Assembly (NCBI GenBank): GCA_027920525.1
Contig: CP115858.1
Coordinates: 4,526,001-4,590,000, forward strand
Origin: Chryseobacterium daecheongense
GTDB lineage: Bacteria > Bacteroidota > Bacteroidia > Flavobacteriales > Weeksellaceae
Reading direction: 5' to 3'
Length of the DNA stretch: 64,000 nt
Part shown: in pieces, positions 16,283 to 25,264 of the stretch
Numbering within the stretch: position 1 is the first letter of the stretch
Layout of the letters: each line of letters starts with the position of its first letter
The notes under the pieces: generated by a model
Database searches by the model: none
The model's input: the letters and a program-made list of their open reading frames with translations, nothing else
Told to the model about the DNA's origin: nothing
Program-made: the position numbers and the translations under genes

Positions 16283-19102
16283 ATGAAAAAAATAGAACGC
16301 AATATTTTTATATTAATAGCTCTTTTGGGCATTATTAGTATCTCAGCACAGGATAAAATAGGACTTCAAAAGTATGATTATGTAACCAACGGTGATGCTA
16401 ATTTGTTTCAGGGCATACCCAATATTTCTTTTCCGTTGTTTAATGTGGCTGTGCCAACAGCAGGAATTAACATAAATCTTTCACTAAATTATAATTCAGA
16501 AAGTGCTTCTTCATTTAGTCTCATTAGTGATGTAGGTAAAGGTTGGAATTTATCTTCAATAGGAAATATTGTTAGAAACAAGACCAGGATTGACACTGAT
16601 TTTTATATGCCGACCGGAGATGTAAAAGAAGCCGGGTCTGATGTGTACTATTATGATTATCCGAATGGAAGCGGGAAATTTTACATTGGAATGGATAAAA
16701 TAACGGGTGAACTAACTGGTGTTCACACGACACCTTCCAATGATAAGATTATTATTACCAAAGATGATGCGAAACCAAATAAAGTAAAATCATTTACAAT
16801 AATAGATACCAAAGGGAATCGTTATGTATTTGATAAGACCAACATTAATAAACTCTATATAGGAGACGGTTTTGATACAACTGCTATAGCTATAGCACAA
16901 AAATCTAAATTTATCAACAGCGGGTTTTTTCTTTCGAAGATCATTAATGTTAAAAATGAAGAGGTTGTCAGTATTGAGTATTTGACAGCAAGTGAAACTA
17001 TTAATTTACCTTCTGGAACATTACAAAGTCAAAAAATAAAGAAAATAACAATAAATGGAGTAGGAAGTATTGAGTATGATTACCTAAATAATGGTACACC
17101 CACTAACCTTAATTCACCGCGTGATAAAGATTGGTATGTGTTGAAAAAAGTAATGCTAAAGAATACTCAGAACCAGATTGTTAATCAATATTGGTTTACG
17201 AATACAGGGTATTTGAAAGAGCTTGTCAATATGGATAAAAATAATAATCCTATTCAGAAATTTTCTTTTGAATATAATAATGGAAATAGTGTTAACAATA
17301 ATAGTTATATTGATGGTTATGGATATCCTATTGTATATGATCCTTGCAGCCTAGATGAAGGTGAGCTTCCCTCTCCTTATCAAACTAACCGTAAGTCTGT
17401 TTCTTATGGTTCTTTGAAACGTATTATTTTGCCTACCGGAGGAATTACAGAGTATGAGTTTGAATCTCATTCTTTGCCCTTTAGTGAAAGCCCATGCTCA
17501 GGACCTACTTGTTATTATGATAATTATGACTTTGATAAAATATATACTTTAAATTTTGATACAAAATTAGCAACCCAACATACTATTACTTTGCCTTCAG
17601 GATATCAGAATAAGTTATTTGTAAAATATAATTATACTATACACCCAGGGCAAACCGGGAATCCGGGAAGTTCTAATGTTATAAGCTACACGATTAATGG
17701 GAAGGATCCTCAGACTTTTTTAAATCCATATACTCAACAAGAGTGTCCAGATGTAAGCCAATTTGCATTCACCAATCAAGTTTCCCTGAACGTTAAATTT
17801 ACAGGGCTCAAAAAAGGATATGGCACAGTAGAAATTTATGCTGCCAAACAACAGAAAAGAGATAAAAATAAATATGCATATGGACTCAGAATAAAAAGTA
17901 TCAAAAATTTTAATCCAGGTTCTTTAACGCCCATCAGCTATACCCGATATGAGTACGATACCTTTAGTGACCCATTGTTATCTAGTGGTGATGGCCTGGA
18001 TATTTCCGAAGATATATCTTATTTAAATGAGAGTCCTAAAGCTGCTGTTCCTATTGGATACACAAACGTAAAAACCATCAATATGATTGATGGGAGCTAT
18101 TCCAAATATTATTTTTATCCACAATCGACTTTTGCCGGGCTCACCTCCTCTTTCAATAGCATTGATGATAAGGATATGCGAAATTATTTTAGGATGGCAG
18201 GACTCTTACAAAAAAAAGAAGACTATAGTCCTACCAATCAACTTTTGCAGAAATCTGAAATGCAATACACCTATAAAGATGTGCCACTTGCTAATATCAA
18301 CTTTAATGGAAACCCTGTAAAAAAGATCAATATCTCTAAACAGTCTTCCACTACTGAAAATTATATTGCTGGAACTACCAAAAAATTGGTAAGCTCTTCT
18401 GAAAGCCAGTTTGAAGATATTTACAACAATATGACTTCTTCAAAGGAAACCTTATCAGATGGAACTATTGTGGAAAAAACGATTCTTTATCCTGCTGATA
18501 AAGGGATTCAGAAACTTATGACGGCAAATATGGTAGATGTTCCATTGGAAACTTCTGTTAAAAAAAACGGCAAGCTTATAGGAAAAGCGGAAACAAAATT
18601 TGACAATGCTGCTCATCTTTATCCCACTTCCATGATTAGCTATAATATGGAAAATCAGACAGCGATGGGAGGTGGGACTTTAGATATTTATGATAATAAA
18701 GGAAATCTTGTACAAACTACAGCAAAAAACGGAATTCCTACCACAACCATCTGGGGATATTACCAAAGCCAACCTATTGCTGTGATCTCGGGTGCAACGT
18801 ATTCACAGGTAGCTAATCTGACCACTGTAAAGGCAGCTATTACAGCATCTAATAATGACCGTGACAATCCTGCAACCGAACCTGCTCTTCTAACGGCCTT
18901 AGAAAACCTGAGAAATGACATCGCCTTAAAAGATTTTAGCATAACAGCAACTACTTACGACCCATTAATTGGTGTTACCAATAGTATTTCGGCGAACGGA
19001 ATCAGAATGACTAACGTATACGATAATGCGAATCGATTGATTAAAGTAACGAATGCTGAAGGTAAAACACTGCAGGAATATCAATATAACTACAAACAGT
19101 AG
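16283..19102 (+). CDS. Secreted YD/RHS-repeat protein without core domain
   Basis: 939 aa with a signal peptide (MKKIERNIFILIALLGIISISAQ). The N-terminal half (SFPLFNVAVPTAGININLSL ... GWNLSSIGNIVR) resembles the shell-forming region of SpvB/Tc-type and RHS proteins. Sparse YD-like repeats appear at the C-terminus (VYDNANRLIKVTNAEGKTL). It lacks the RHS-associated core and any toxin tip. With the next gene it looks like a two-chain RHS system: this chain may form part of the cocoon and the next carries the toxin. It is co-directional, 6 bases after the T9SS gene and 77 bases before the next. Assignment to YD-repeat proteins is firm; the mechanism is inference. Confidence 0.75.
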   Translation: MKKIERNIFILIALLGIISISAQDKIGLQKYDYVTNGDANLFQGIPNISFPLFNVAVPTAGININLSLNYNSESASSFSLISDVGKGWNLSSIGNIVRNKTRIDTDFYMPTGDVKEAGSDVYYYDYPNGSGKFYIGMDKITGELTGVHTTPSNDKIIITKDDAKPNKVKSFTIIDTKGNRYVFDKTNINKLYIGDGFDTTAIAIAQKSKFINSGFFLSKIINVKNEEVVSIEYLTASETINLPSGTLQSQKIKKITINGVGSIEYDYLNNGTPTNLNSPRDKDWYVLKKVMLKNTQNQIVNQYWFTNTGYLKELVNMDKNNNPIQKFSFEYNNGNSVNNNSYIDGYGYPIVYDPCSLDEGELPSPYQTNRKSVSYGSLKRIILPTGGITEYEFESHSLPFSESPCSGPTCYYDNYDFDKIYTLNFDTKLATQHTITLPSGYQNKLFVKYNYTIHPGQTGNPGSSNVISYTINGKDPQTFLNPYTQQECPDVSQFAFTNQVSLNVKFTGLKKGYGTVEIYAAKQQKRDKNKYAYGLRIKSIKNFNPGSLTPISYTRYEYDTFSDPLLSSGDGLDISEDISYLNESPKAAVPIGYTNVKTINMIDGSYSKYYFYPQSTFAGLTSSFNSIDDKDMRNYFRMAGLLQKKEDYSPTNQLLQKSEMQYTYKDVPLANINFNGNPVKKINISKQSSTTENYIAGTTKKLVSSSESQFEDIYNNMTSSKETLSDGTIVEKTILYPADKGIQKLMTANMVDVPLETSVKKNGKLIGKAETKFDNAAHLYPTSMISYNMENQTAMGGGTLDIYDNKGNLVQTTAKNGIPTTTIWGYYQSQPIAVISGATYSQVANLTTVKAAITASNNDRDNPATEPALLTALENLRNDIALKDFSITATTYDPLIGVTNSISANGIRMTNVYDNANRLIKVTNAEGKTLQEYQYNYKQ

Positions 19103-19179
19103 ATGTATAATGTACATAATTAAAAATGTATTAATGTAAATGCATGAGTACATAATACATAAATACAAAATCAAAACTT

Positions 19180-22100
19180 ATGAAAAGAATTTTAAATATT
19201 TTTACCATATTGTTTGTAGCGGGATCATCTTTTGCACAAACATACCCCAGCACTGCTGAGAATTTTATTTATACTAAAAATTGTCTTGATGCGGACTGTG
19301 TCAGGAAAACAGAAACCGTAGAATATTTTGATGGACTTGGGAGACCTGTTCAGACCATTGCGATAAAAGCCACTCCCCTTGGAAGGGATGTAGTGACTCC
19401 TATTGAATACAATCCACTTGGAAAACAGGTTAAAGATTATCTTCCTATACCTCAGCCGGGAACACAAGATGGAGCCATTTATGGAAATCCCCTTGATAAT
19501 GCTTCGGCTGCGGGATATGGAAATGAAAAGATTTATTCCGAAAAGATCTACGATAATGTATATACCAATCGTGTGAAACAAGTAATTTCGGTTGGTACGG
19601 CCTGGGCACAGAAACCTATTGATATGGGCTACGATACCAATATTAATGGTGAAGTGAAAAAATATACCATTACCACAAATTGGCTTGAAAACAGAACTGA
19701 TTCCGGAATTGCCCTGTCTGGAACCTATGCTGCAAATCAGTTAATGAAAACAACCATTACTGATGAGGATCTAAACACGACCACGGAGTTTAAAAATGGT
19801 GAAGGAAAAACGGTCTTGGTAAGGAAAAACGATGGAACAAAAGACATAGATACTTACTATGTATATAATGAATTTGGCCAGTTGGTATATGTATTACCCC
19901 CATTGGCTGTTGCTACAACAGCACCCGATCAGACTAAATTGGATGCCCTTTGTTATCAATATCGTTACGACGGCGTAGGGAAGCTCGTTGAAAAAAAATT
20001 ACCGGGAAAGGGCTGGGAATATATCATTTATGATCAGCAGGACCGGATAATTCTAACACAGGATGCTAACCTAAGGACAACTACCAATACTTTTGGAGCA
20101 AAAGGATGGATGTTTACGAAGTATGATAAGTATGGAAGAGTGGCATATACAGGATTTTATCCGAGTACAGAATTAAGATCAGCGTTGCAAAACTCGGTTA
20201 ATGGGATTACAGTAAATCCTGCCAATAATGAAGAGAGAAGCTCATCTTCCTTTACAGCAAATGGAATAGATATTTATTATACCCAAAATGCTTTTCCGAA
20301 AATAAATCTCAAAATAATAAGTGTTAACTATTATGATACCTATGCTTCATATAGTTTCAACCCTGCTTTTCCATCTACTATATTGAACCAGACGGTGATA
20401 ACGGATATACAAAATACTTCTGTAAATACCAAAGGCCTTCCTGTTATGTCAATGGTGAAAAATATTGAAGACGATAAATGGACAAAGAATTATGTGTATT
20501 ACGACAATAAAGGACGGGCTATCGGAGGATATTCTATTAATCACTTGGGAGGCTATACCAAAACAGAAACAGAATTTGACTTTGCAGGCATAACAAAGCA
20601 GTCAAAGGTATATCATAAAAGGTTGGTAGCAGACACTGAAAAAATTATTACCCAAACTTATGAATATGACAACCAGAACAGGCTGAAAAAACAATGGCAT
20701 CAGGTCAATGGCCAGCCTCAGGAACTTCTTGCTGAGAACTTTTACAATGAATTATCACAACTGTCTCAGAAAAAAGTAGGGAACAATTTGCAAAGTATCG
20801 ATTACACCTATAATGTAAGAGGTTCTGTAATTAAAATGAACGATCCCGGTAATTTGGGAACCAAACTATTTGGATATGAGCTAAAATATCAGAATCCTGC
20901 CAATACTTCATTGTCCACAGGTAAATATAACGGCAATATTGCTGAAGTAACCTGGAAAACTGCGGCTGATCAGGTTTTAAGAAGGTATAATTATCAATAT
21001 GATCCTTTGAACAGATTAAAGAAGGGAACCTATTCCGAACCTAATGCTTCTGTTCCAGAGAACAATTTATACAATGAGTCGGTTGTATATGATATGAATA
21101 GCAATATTACTTCATTGCAGAGGAATGGAAAAAACTCAGTGGGAGCGGCTGGATTAATAGATAATTTAACTTATACATACAGCGGAAATAAGCTCAACAC
21201 TGTTAAGGATTCATCCGGAAACTATGCCGGATATCCGGATAGCTCAGGAACAATGATCACGTATGATGATAATGGAAATATGAAGAACCATGTGGACAAA
21301 GGAGTTTTACAGATTGATTATAATTTTCTGAACCTACCGGATTATGTGATGTTTGATAAAACCTATAACCCAAGGCTTTCCGGAACCCAGGATGCTGAAT
21401 ACAATGTAAATACCAGATATTTATACAGGGCAGACGGTGTTAAGCTTAAGAAGACTTACCTGTATGGTTCGGGAGAAGAGAATTTAGAAACCTTTACTAT
21501 AACAGAATATGTAGATGGATTCCAATATGAAAACACAGCGAGCATTATTAAGCCAACGGCACCTCTTACTTTAAAATTTGTTCCAACCTCCGAAGGATAC
21601 TATAATTTTGAAAATAATAAGTATATTTACAGCTATAGTGACCATTTAGGAAATGTGCGTATAAGTTATACAAAAAATGGAGCAGGAACCCAGATTGTTG
21701 AAGAAAATAACTATTACCCTTTTGGACTAAAGCATGAAGGCTATAACAGCTTAGGAGGTAATCCAGCCTACAGTTATGGATACAACGGCAAAGAATTACA
21801 AAAAGAAACAGGATGGAGTGATTATGGTGCCAGAATGTACATGTCCGATATTGGAAGATGGGGTGTAATTGATCCATTAGCAGAGCAATACAGAAGGCTT
21901 ACCCCTTATAATTATGCCGCTAATAATCCTATTATGTTTATCGATCCTGATGGGAGGAAAATAAAAGCTCCGGACAGCAGTGGCGAAGGAATGTCGCTTT
22001 ACCATGGAGCCACTCCGGGTATGGTGGAATATGTAGGACCTGGAAGCCGTTCCGGTATTTTAAAGTTTCTGGGGTTAGAAGATGAAATGGGTAAGTTTTA

Positions 22101-22818
22101 TATTAGAACTGATGGTGGCGGTGGCGGTGGCGATCCTACTCCGAAAAAAAATGACGGTCCCAATTTAATACAAAGAATTGGTAATTTCTTTAGTAATCTT
22201 TTTGGTGGAAAGAAAAGTACTTCTTCCGGACATACAGTAAAAGCGACAATAATAAGTATGACATTAATTCCAGAAGGAGTTGCAACAACTTTAACTTTGG
22301 AAGAAGCTATGGCTACAGCAGGTATGCTTAGTAGAGGACTTTGGGGATTACCTTTAATGTTAAATGGGGATAGTTCTCATGCGCGTGGTTATAATATTCC
22401 TCTTACTGGAACAACGGATGTACCGACTGATGAACCAGGAATTTTACTTTATAGAGGAATAGCCGCCCCTAAAAATGTTTTTGATGCAGATATGTATTCT
22501 CAAGGCTTAATGGGTGTTGCAATACCGAATGGCTTAAGAATGGTCAGCACTCTAAAAGGACCACATAGAAGTCAAGATTTACATGCGGAAGGTGACAATT
22601 ATTCTATATGGACATCTTGGACAACTGACCCTGTAGTAGCTAGACATTTTAGTGGAGGAACAGGGGGGATAATTTTATCTAAATATTTCCAAGCTGGGCA
22701 AGCTATACCAAATTTATCTATTACAGCCCAGGGTAATTCAATTCCTTCTGGAAAACCAGAAAATGAATGGCTTGTTTCAGGAGTTGTTTATGGTGCAACT
22801 GTTAAATTAATAAAATAG
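19180..22818 (+). CDS. RHS-core polymorphic toxin with ADP-ribosyltransferase-like tip
   Basis: 1212 aa. Signal peptide (MKRILNIFTILFVAGSSFAQ), then a DUF6443-like N-terminal region (VEYFDGLGRPVQTIAIKATP), YD repeats, and an RHS-associated core ending in RMYMSDIGRWGVIDPLAEQ and a DPDGR motif near residue 926. The last about 285 residues are the variable tip. It contains LYRGI (Arg about 1092), WTSWTTDPVVARHF (Ser about 1146) and ENEW (E1194-x-E1196), in the R-S-E order of arginine-type ADP-ribosyltransferase toxins. A glycine-rich linker (DGGGGGGDP) precedes it. The tip DNA is more AT-rich than the core. The next gene starts one base after the stop and is the probable immunity gene. Catalytic class is inferred from motif order, not a search. 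Confidence 0.82.
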   Translation: MKRILNIFTILFVAGSSFAQTYPSTAENFIYTKNCLDADCVRKTETVEYFDGLGRPVQTIAIKATPLGRDVVTPIEYNPLGKQVKDYLPIPQPGTQDGAIYGNPLDNASAAGYGNEKIYSEKIYDNVYTNRVKQVISVGTAWAQKPIDMGYDTNINGEVKKYTITTNWLENRTDSGIALSGTYAANQLMKTTITDEDLNTTTEFKNGEGKTVLVRKNDGTKDIDTYYVYNEFGQLVYVLPPLAVATTAPDQTKLDALCYQYRYDGVGKLVEKKLPGKGWEYIIYDQQDRIILTQDANLRTTTNTFGAKGWMFTKYDKYGRVAYTGFYPSTELRSALQNSVNGITVNPANNEERSSSSFTANGIDIYYTQNAFPKINLKIISVNYYDTYASYSFNPAFPSTILNQTVITDIQNTSVNTKGLPVMSMVKNIEDDKWTKNYVYYDNKGRAIGGYSINHLGGYTKTETEFDFAGITKQSKVYHKRLVADTEKIITQTYEYDNQNRLKKQWHQVNGQPQELLAENFYNELSQLSQKKVGNNLQSIDYTYNVRGSVIKMNDPGNLGTKLFGYELKYQNPANTSLSTGKYNGNIAEVTWKTAADQVLRRYNYQYDPLNRLKKGTYSEPNASVPENNLYNESVVYDMNSNITSLQRNGKNSVGAAGLIDNLTYTYSGNKLNTVKDSSGNYAGYPDSSGTMITYDDNGNMKNHVDKGVLQIDYNFLNLPDYVMFDKTYNPRLSGTQDAEYNVNTRYLYRADGVKLKKTYLYGSGEENLETFTITEYVDGFQYENTASIIKPTAPLTLKFVPTSEGYYNFENNKYIYSYSDHLGNVRISYTKNGAGTQIVEENNYYPFGLKHEGYNSLGGNPAYSYGYNGKELQKETGWSDYGARMYMSDIGRWGVIDPLAEQYRRLTPYNYAANNPIMFIDPDGRKIKAPDSSGEGMSLYHGATPGMVEYVGPGSRSGILKFLGLEDEMGKFYIRTDGGGGGGDPTPKKNDGPNLIQRIGNFFSNLFGGKKSTSSGHTVKATIISMTLIPEGVATTLTLEEAMATAGMLSRGLWGLPLMLNGDSSHARGYNIPLTGTTDVPTDEPGILLYRGIAAPKNVFDADMYSQGLMGVAIPNGLRMVSTLKGPHRSQDLHAEGDNYSIWTSWTTDPVVARHFSGGTGGIILSKYFQAGQAIPNLSITAQGNSIPSGKPENEWLVSGVVYGATVKLIK

Positions 22819-22819
22819 T

Positions 22820-23149
22820 ATGAAAGAAAATATAATAAATTCTATTATGGCTTTTGATCCAGCTATGAATATAGAGAATCTTGAGTATTCTAATAATCTT
22901 ATTAATATAAAAGACTTGATTTCTTTGTATAAATTAAGATTAAATATATATTATGATAAAGATGCTCCTTATAAAGAGATAGAATTCTTGGAAAAAAAAA
23001 TTTATGCCTTCAATCAGTTAGATAGAAAAAATATTTCAAATATCAAGATGGTTAATGTAAATAATTACATCTTTTATCTGGATGAAGAGTTTATGGAAAT
23101 ATATTTAATAATAGATAATTTACAAAAAGAGGTTAAGAATTTATTGTAA
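22820..23149 (+). CDS. Probable immunity protein for the RHS toxin tip
   Basis: 109 aa, soluble, Ile/Asn/Lys-rich and encoded by very AT-rich DNA, mostly helical in pattern (LISLYKLRLNIYYDKDAPYKEIEFLEKKIY). No family recognised. The call rests on position: its ATG lies one base after the toxin stop codon, the standard toxin-immunity order in polymorphic toxin loci. It would neutralise the ADP-ribosyltransferase-like tip in sister cells. It is followed by a REP-like hairpin and then a terminator. Confidence 0.6.
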   Translation: MKENIINSIMAFDPAMNIENLEYSNNLINIKDLISLYKLRLNIYYDKDAPYKEIEFLEKKIYAFNQLDRKNISNIKMVNVNNYIFYLDEEFMEIYLIIDNLQKEVKNLL

Positions 23150-23179
23150 TGTCCCAGACATGTTGGTATCCTTTATTCT

Positions 23180-23211
23180 CCCCTGCTGGCGCGAGCGTCA
23201 CGCTCGTGTCC
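23180..23211 (+). repeat. REP-like hairpin, copy 1
   Basis: A GC-rich 32-base unit with core GCGAGCGTCACGCTCGT, folding as GAGCG/CGCTC, set in AT-rich DNA. Near-identical copies at 24150, 25196 and, inverted, 24558. Like copy 2 it is followed by a RAYT relic. Confidence 0.85.
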
Positions 23212-23237
23212 AAATAAAGATTAACAATCTACATATA

Positions 23238-23269
23238 AATCCGAGAAGGTACACTTTCTCGGATTTTTA
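23238..23269 (+). terminator. Intrinsic terminator, part of the duplicated unit
   Basis: AATCCGAGAA / TTCTCGGATT, perfect 10-bp stem with T-run. Closes the toxin-immunity transcript. The same hairpin recurs at 24208 and its left half at about 25255. Confidence 0.88.
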
Positions 23270-23279
23270 TTAGGAGAAA

Positions 23280-23528
23280 GACGGGGCATATTTTATAAGT
23301 TTTGCTACAGTATTTTTGGATAGATAGTTTTAAGAGAATGGAATACTTTAGCAGGCAAAAGAAATTCAAATATTGAAAGATTACAATTTTGGCAACAACA
23401 TAACAAACCTATTGAAATATGGTTTTTAAAGGTCTTTGAGAACCTTATGAATGGAAATATAGCAGTACAAGAAATTACTATAATGATGATCATGAAATTT
23501 GGAAATAGATTTAAATTTGTAATTAGTG
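23280..23528 (+). pseudogene. Decayed RAYT (REP-associated tyrosine transposase), copy 1
   Basis: Frames give DGAYFISFATVF (with an extra T that shifts the frame), then after loss of the middle about 100 codons RNSNIERLQFWQQHNKPIE and the terminal MKFGNRFKF. These pieces match, in order, the N-terminal YFVSFATVFWID-type strand and C-terminal segments of RAYT proteins of the Y1 (IS200-like) family. The catalytic HUH and Tyr regions are gone. Relative to copy 2 about 55 bases are also deleted near 23431. Non-functional. Confidence 0.75.
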
Positions 23529-23529
23529 C

Positions 23530-23688
23530 ATGGGGGTAGCGGGGATTGGAGCAGGAGCAAGAAAAATATCTATTTATGGTTCATCAGTAATTAATCAAGG
23601 ATTTTTAAATCCAAGTATAGCACAACGATTCGGTTATTCATTCGAGAAGGTTGGAAATGGAATTATTTTGCAGAAAACTTTAAAATAA
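23530..23688 (+). pseudogene. Displaced RHS toxin-tip fragment 1
   Basis: A 52-codon open stretch beginning MGVAGIGAGARKISIYGSS and ending GIILQKTLK. It abuts the RAYT relic on its left and ends 7 bases before the ATG of the next small gene, the spacing seen for toxin tip and immunity. There is no RHS core in front of it. It reads as the C-terminal remnant of an alternative tip. The toxin family is not recognised. It could be a small real gene, but its start lies at a repeat junction. Confidence 0.5.
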
Positions 23689-23695
23689 TATTTAT

Positions 23696-24133
23696 ATGAT
23701 AAAAGATAAATCATCAATATACCTTTCAATTTTCAATAGAAAAGGTGGGGAAGGGATTAAAACAAAAATTATTAATAGAGATAATGAGAATCAATTCAGG
23801 ACATTGTTTTCAAATTTATCTGATCAAGAAAAACCATTAATTATTTTTTTTGAAAATATTTCAAATTGGATTTTATTGACTAATAATAGAATTATTATCA
23901 ATAAGCAAGATAGTTTTTCATTTGTAAAAATAGATGAAATTATAGAAGTTGTTCCAGCCTTAAAAGAAGAATTGAAAAATGGCATTTATCTAAAAAATAA
24001 TTTTACAAAATTAAAATTGGGATTAAAAAATAATGATAATGTTATACTTGATTTAGAGCAAGGATTGCCATACGAAGGTTTATATCAGGTTTTACATTTT
24101 ATTAAAAGCAATAATATTAGTTCCCTCTCATAA
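23696..24133 (+). CDS. Orphan immunity-like protein, 145 aa
   Basis: Soluble, AT-rich gene, no signal or membrane segment. Residues around FFENISNWILLTNNRIIINKQDSFSFVKIDEIIEVVPAL resemble a PH-like beta-sheet seen in some immunity proteins, but no family can be named. It follows a displaced toxin-tip fragment by 7 bases and is followed by a REP-like hairpin and terminator, so it fits an orphan immunity cassette that could protect against a rival tip. Function inferred from context only. Confidence 0.5.
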   Translation: MIKDKSSIYLSIFNRKGGEGIKTKIINRDNENQFRTLFSNLSDQEKPLIIFFENISNWILLTNNRIIINKQDSFSFVKIDEIIEVVPALKEELKNGIYLKNNFTKLKLGLKNNDNVILDLEQGLPYEGLYQVLHFIKSNNISSLS

Positions 24134-24149
24134 ACCGGCGTTACCCGAT

Positions 24150-24181
24150 CCCCTGCTGGCGCTAGCGTCACGCTCGTGCCC
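24150..24181 (+). repeat. REP-like hairpin, copy 2
   Basis: Same 32-base unit with one change in the left arm (GCTAGCGTCACGCTCGT). With the inverted copy at 24558 it flanks RAYT relic 2, the classic REP-transposase-inverted-REP layout. Confidence 0.85.
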
Positions 24182-24207
24182 GAATAAAGATTAACAATCT
24201 ATATATA

Positions 24208-24239
24208 AATCCGAGAAGGTACACTTTCTCGGATTTTTA
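24208..24239 (+). terminator. Intrinsic terminator, second copy
   Basis: Identical 10-bp stem and T-run to 23238-23269; follows the 145-aa immunity-like gene. Confidence 0.85.
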
Positions 24240-24249
24240 TTAGGAGAAA

Positions 24250-24547
24250 GACGGGGCATATTTTATAAGTTTTGCTACAGTATTTTGGATAGATAGTTTT
24301 ACGAGAATGGAATACTTTAGCAGGTAAAAGAAATTCAAATATTGAAAGATTTTTCAATTTTGTCAACAACATAACAAACCTATTGAGATATGGTCTTTAA
24401 AGGTCTTTGAGCAAAATTAAATTACATCCATCAGAATCCTATTGAAAGTGTTTTTTGTAACAGAACCTTATGAATGGAAATATGGTAGTGTAAAGAAACT
24501 ACTATAATGATGATCATGAAATTTTGGAAATAGATTTAAATTTGTAA
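24250..24547 (+). pseudogene. Decayed RAYT, copy 2
   Basis: The N-terminal piece DGAYFISFATVFWIDSFTR is intact in frame, then stops. After a large central deletion, frames supply NKPIEIWSLKVFE, LNYIHQNPIES, FVTEPYEWKYGSV and YYNDDHEILEIDLNL before a stop at 24545. YIHQNPxxxxFVxEPxxWKYxS is the C-terminal signature of REP-associated Y1 transposases. Catalytic parts are missing and several frameshifts are present. The segment 24150-24553 duplicates 23180-23528 with an extra block of about 55 bases that copy 1 has lost. Confidence 0.8.
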
Positions 24548-24557
24548 TTAGTGAGTG

Positions 24558-24590
24558 GGCAACGAGCGTGACGCTCGCGCCAGCGTGGGG
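24558..24590 (-). repeat. REP-like hairpin, inverted copy 3
   Basis: The reverse complement of the REP unit (core ACGAGCGTGACGCTCGCGCC), placed at the right end of RAYT relic 2. The following toxin-tip fragment begins within its last bases. Confidence 0.85.
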
Positions 24591-24706
24591 ATATTCTTGT
24601 TGGAAGAATAGATACAAGAGAAATTAGGACATTTTACAGAGCAGATTTAAGAAGTACAAATCCACTTCAAGATGCCGTAGACCTTGCTGCAAGCTTAACA
24701 AAATAA
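24584..24706 (+). pseudogene. Displaced RHS toxin-tip fragment 2
   Basis: A 40-codon open stretch (RGDILVGRIDTREIRTFYRA ... LAASLTK) ending four bases before the ATG of the CPCC gene. There is no start or RHS core; its left end is the inverted REP. It looks like the last residues of a toxin tip that once belonged to the following immunity gene. Family not recognised. Confidence 0.5.
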
Positions 24707-24710
24707 GACT

Positions 24711-25178
24711 ATGATAAATTTAGATTTAAATACAGTTATAAATATATTGTCATTGTATGATTATTCAAAAATGACAATAGAAGAAAGGGAAAATATAATA
24801 GAACTTGAAGGGATAGAAGAAGAGGAAATTTATGAATGGCTTAAAGAAAAATATATAGGTGTCACAATTTCATATATAGAAGAAAAAATTAACAAATTAT
24901 ACGGTTTTTCTTTTATTATAACGGGGACACCAAAAGAATTAGTTCCATGTCCTTGTTGTGGTTACAAAACAATTTTAGAGAAAGGGAATTATGAAATTTG
25001 TCCAGTTTGTTTTTGGGAAGATGACGGAAGTATAAACGATTTAAAATATAGTTCTGCGAATCATATGACCTTAAAAGATGCAAAAGAAAACTTTAAGTTA
25101 AAAGGAGCTATTTCAGAAAAGTTTTTGAATTTTATAGAGAAGGACGCTAAAATCAAATATTATAATGGTTATTTGTAA
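24711..25178 (+). CDS. CPCC-family cysteine-rich protein, likely immunity
   Basis: 155 aa. The C-terminal half carries CPCCGYKT and CPVCFWEDDG, the paired motifs of the cysteine-rich CPCC domain that probably binds zinc. The N-terminal about 70 residues are acidic and helical (EERENIIELEGIEEEEIYEWL). CPCC-domain proteins recur next to polymorphic toxins as immunity candidates. Here the gene follows a toxin-tip fragment by four bases. It lacks an intact cognate toxin in the window. The domain call is firm; the immunity role is contextual. Confidence 0.72.
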   Translation: MINLDLNTVINILSLYDYSKMTIEERENIIELEGIEEEEIYEWLKEKYIGVTISYIEEKINKLYGFSFIITGTPKELVPCPCCGYKTILEKGNYEICPVCFWEDDGSINDLKYSSANHMTLKDAKENFKLKGAISEKFLNFIEKDAKIKYYNGYL

Positions 25179-25195
25179 TAACAAACTATTTTAAT

Positions 25196-25227
25196 CCCCT
25201 GCTGGCGCGAGCGTCACGCTCGTGTCC
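25196..25227 (+). repeat. REP-like hairpin, copy 4
   Basis: Identical to copy 1 over the 32-base unit and followed by the same spacer up to the left half of the terminator stem, where homology stops at the start codon of the next gene (25265). Confidence 0.85.
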
Positions 25228-25264
25228 AAATAAAGATTAACAATCTATATATAAATCCGAGAAG

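Noticed and set aside
23180..25227. CRISPR array
   Set aside because: The hairpin repeats are few, irregularly spaced and separated by genes and transposase relics.
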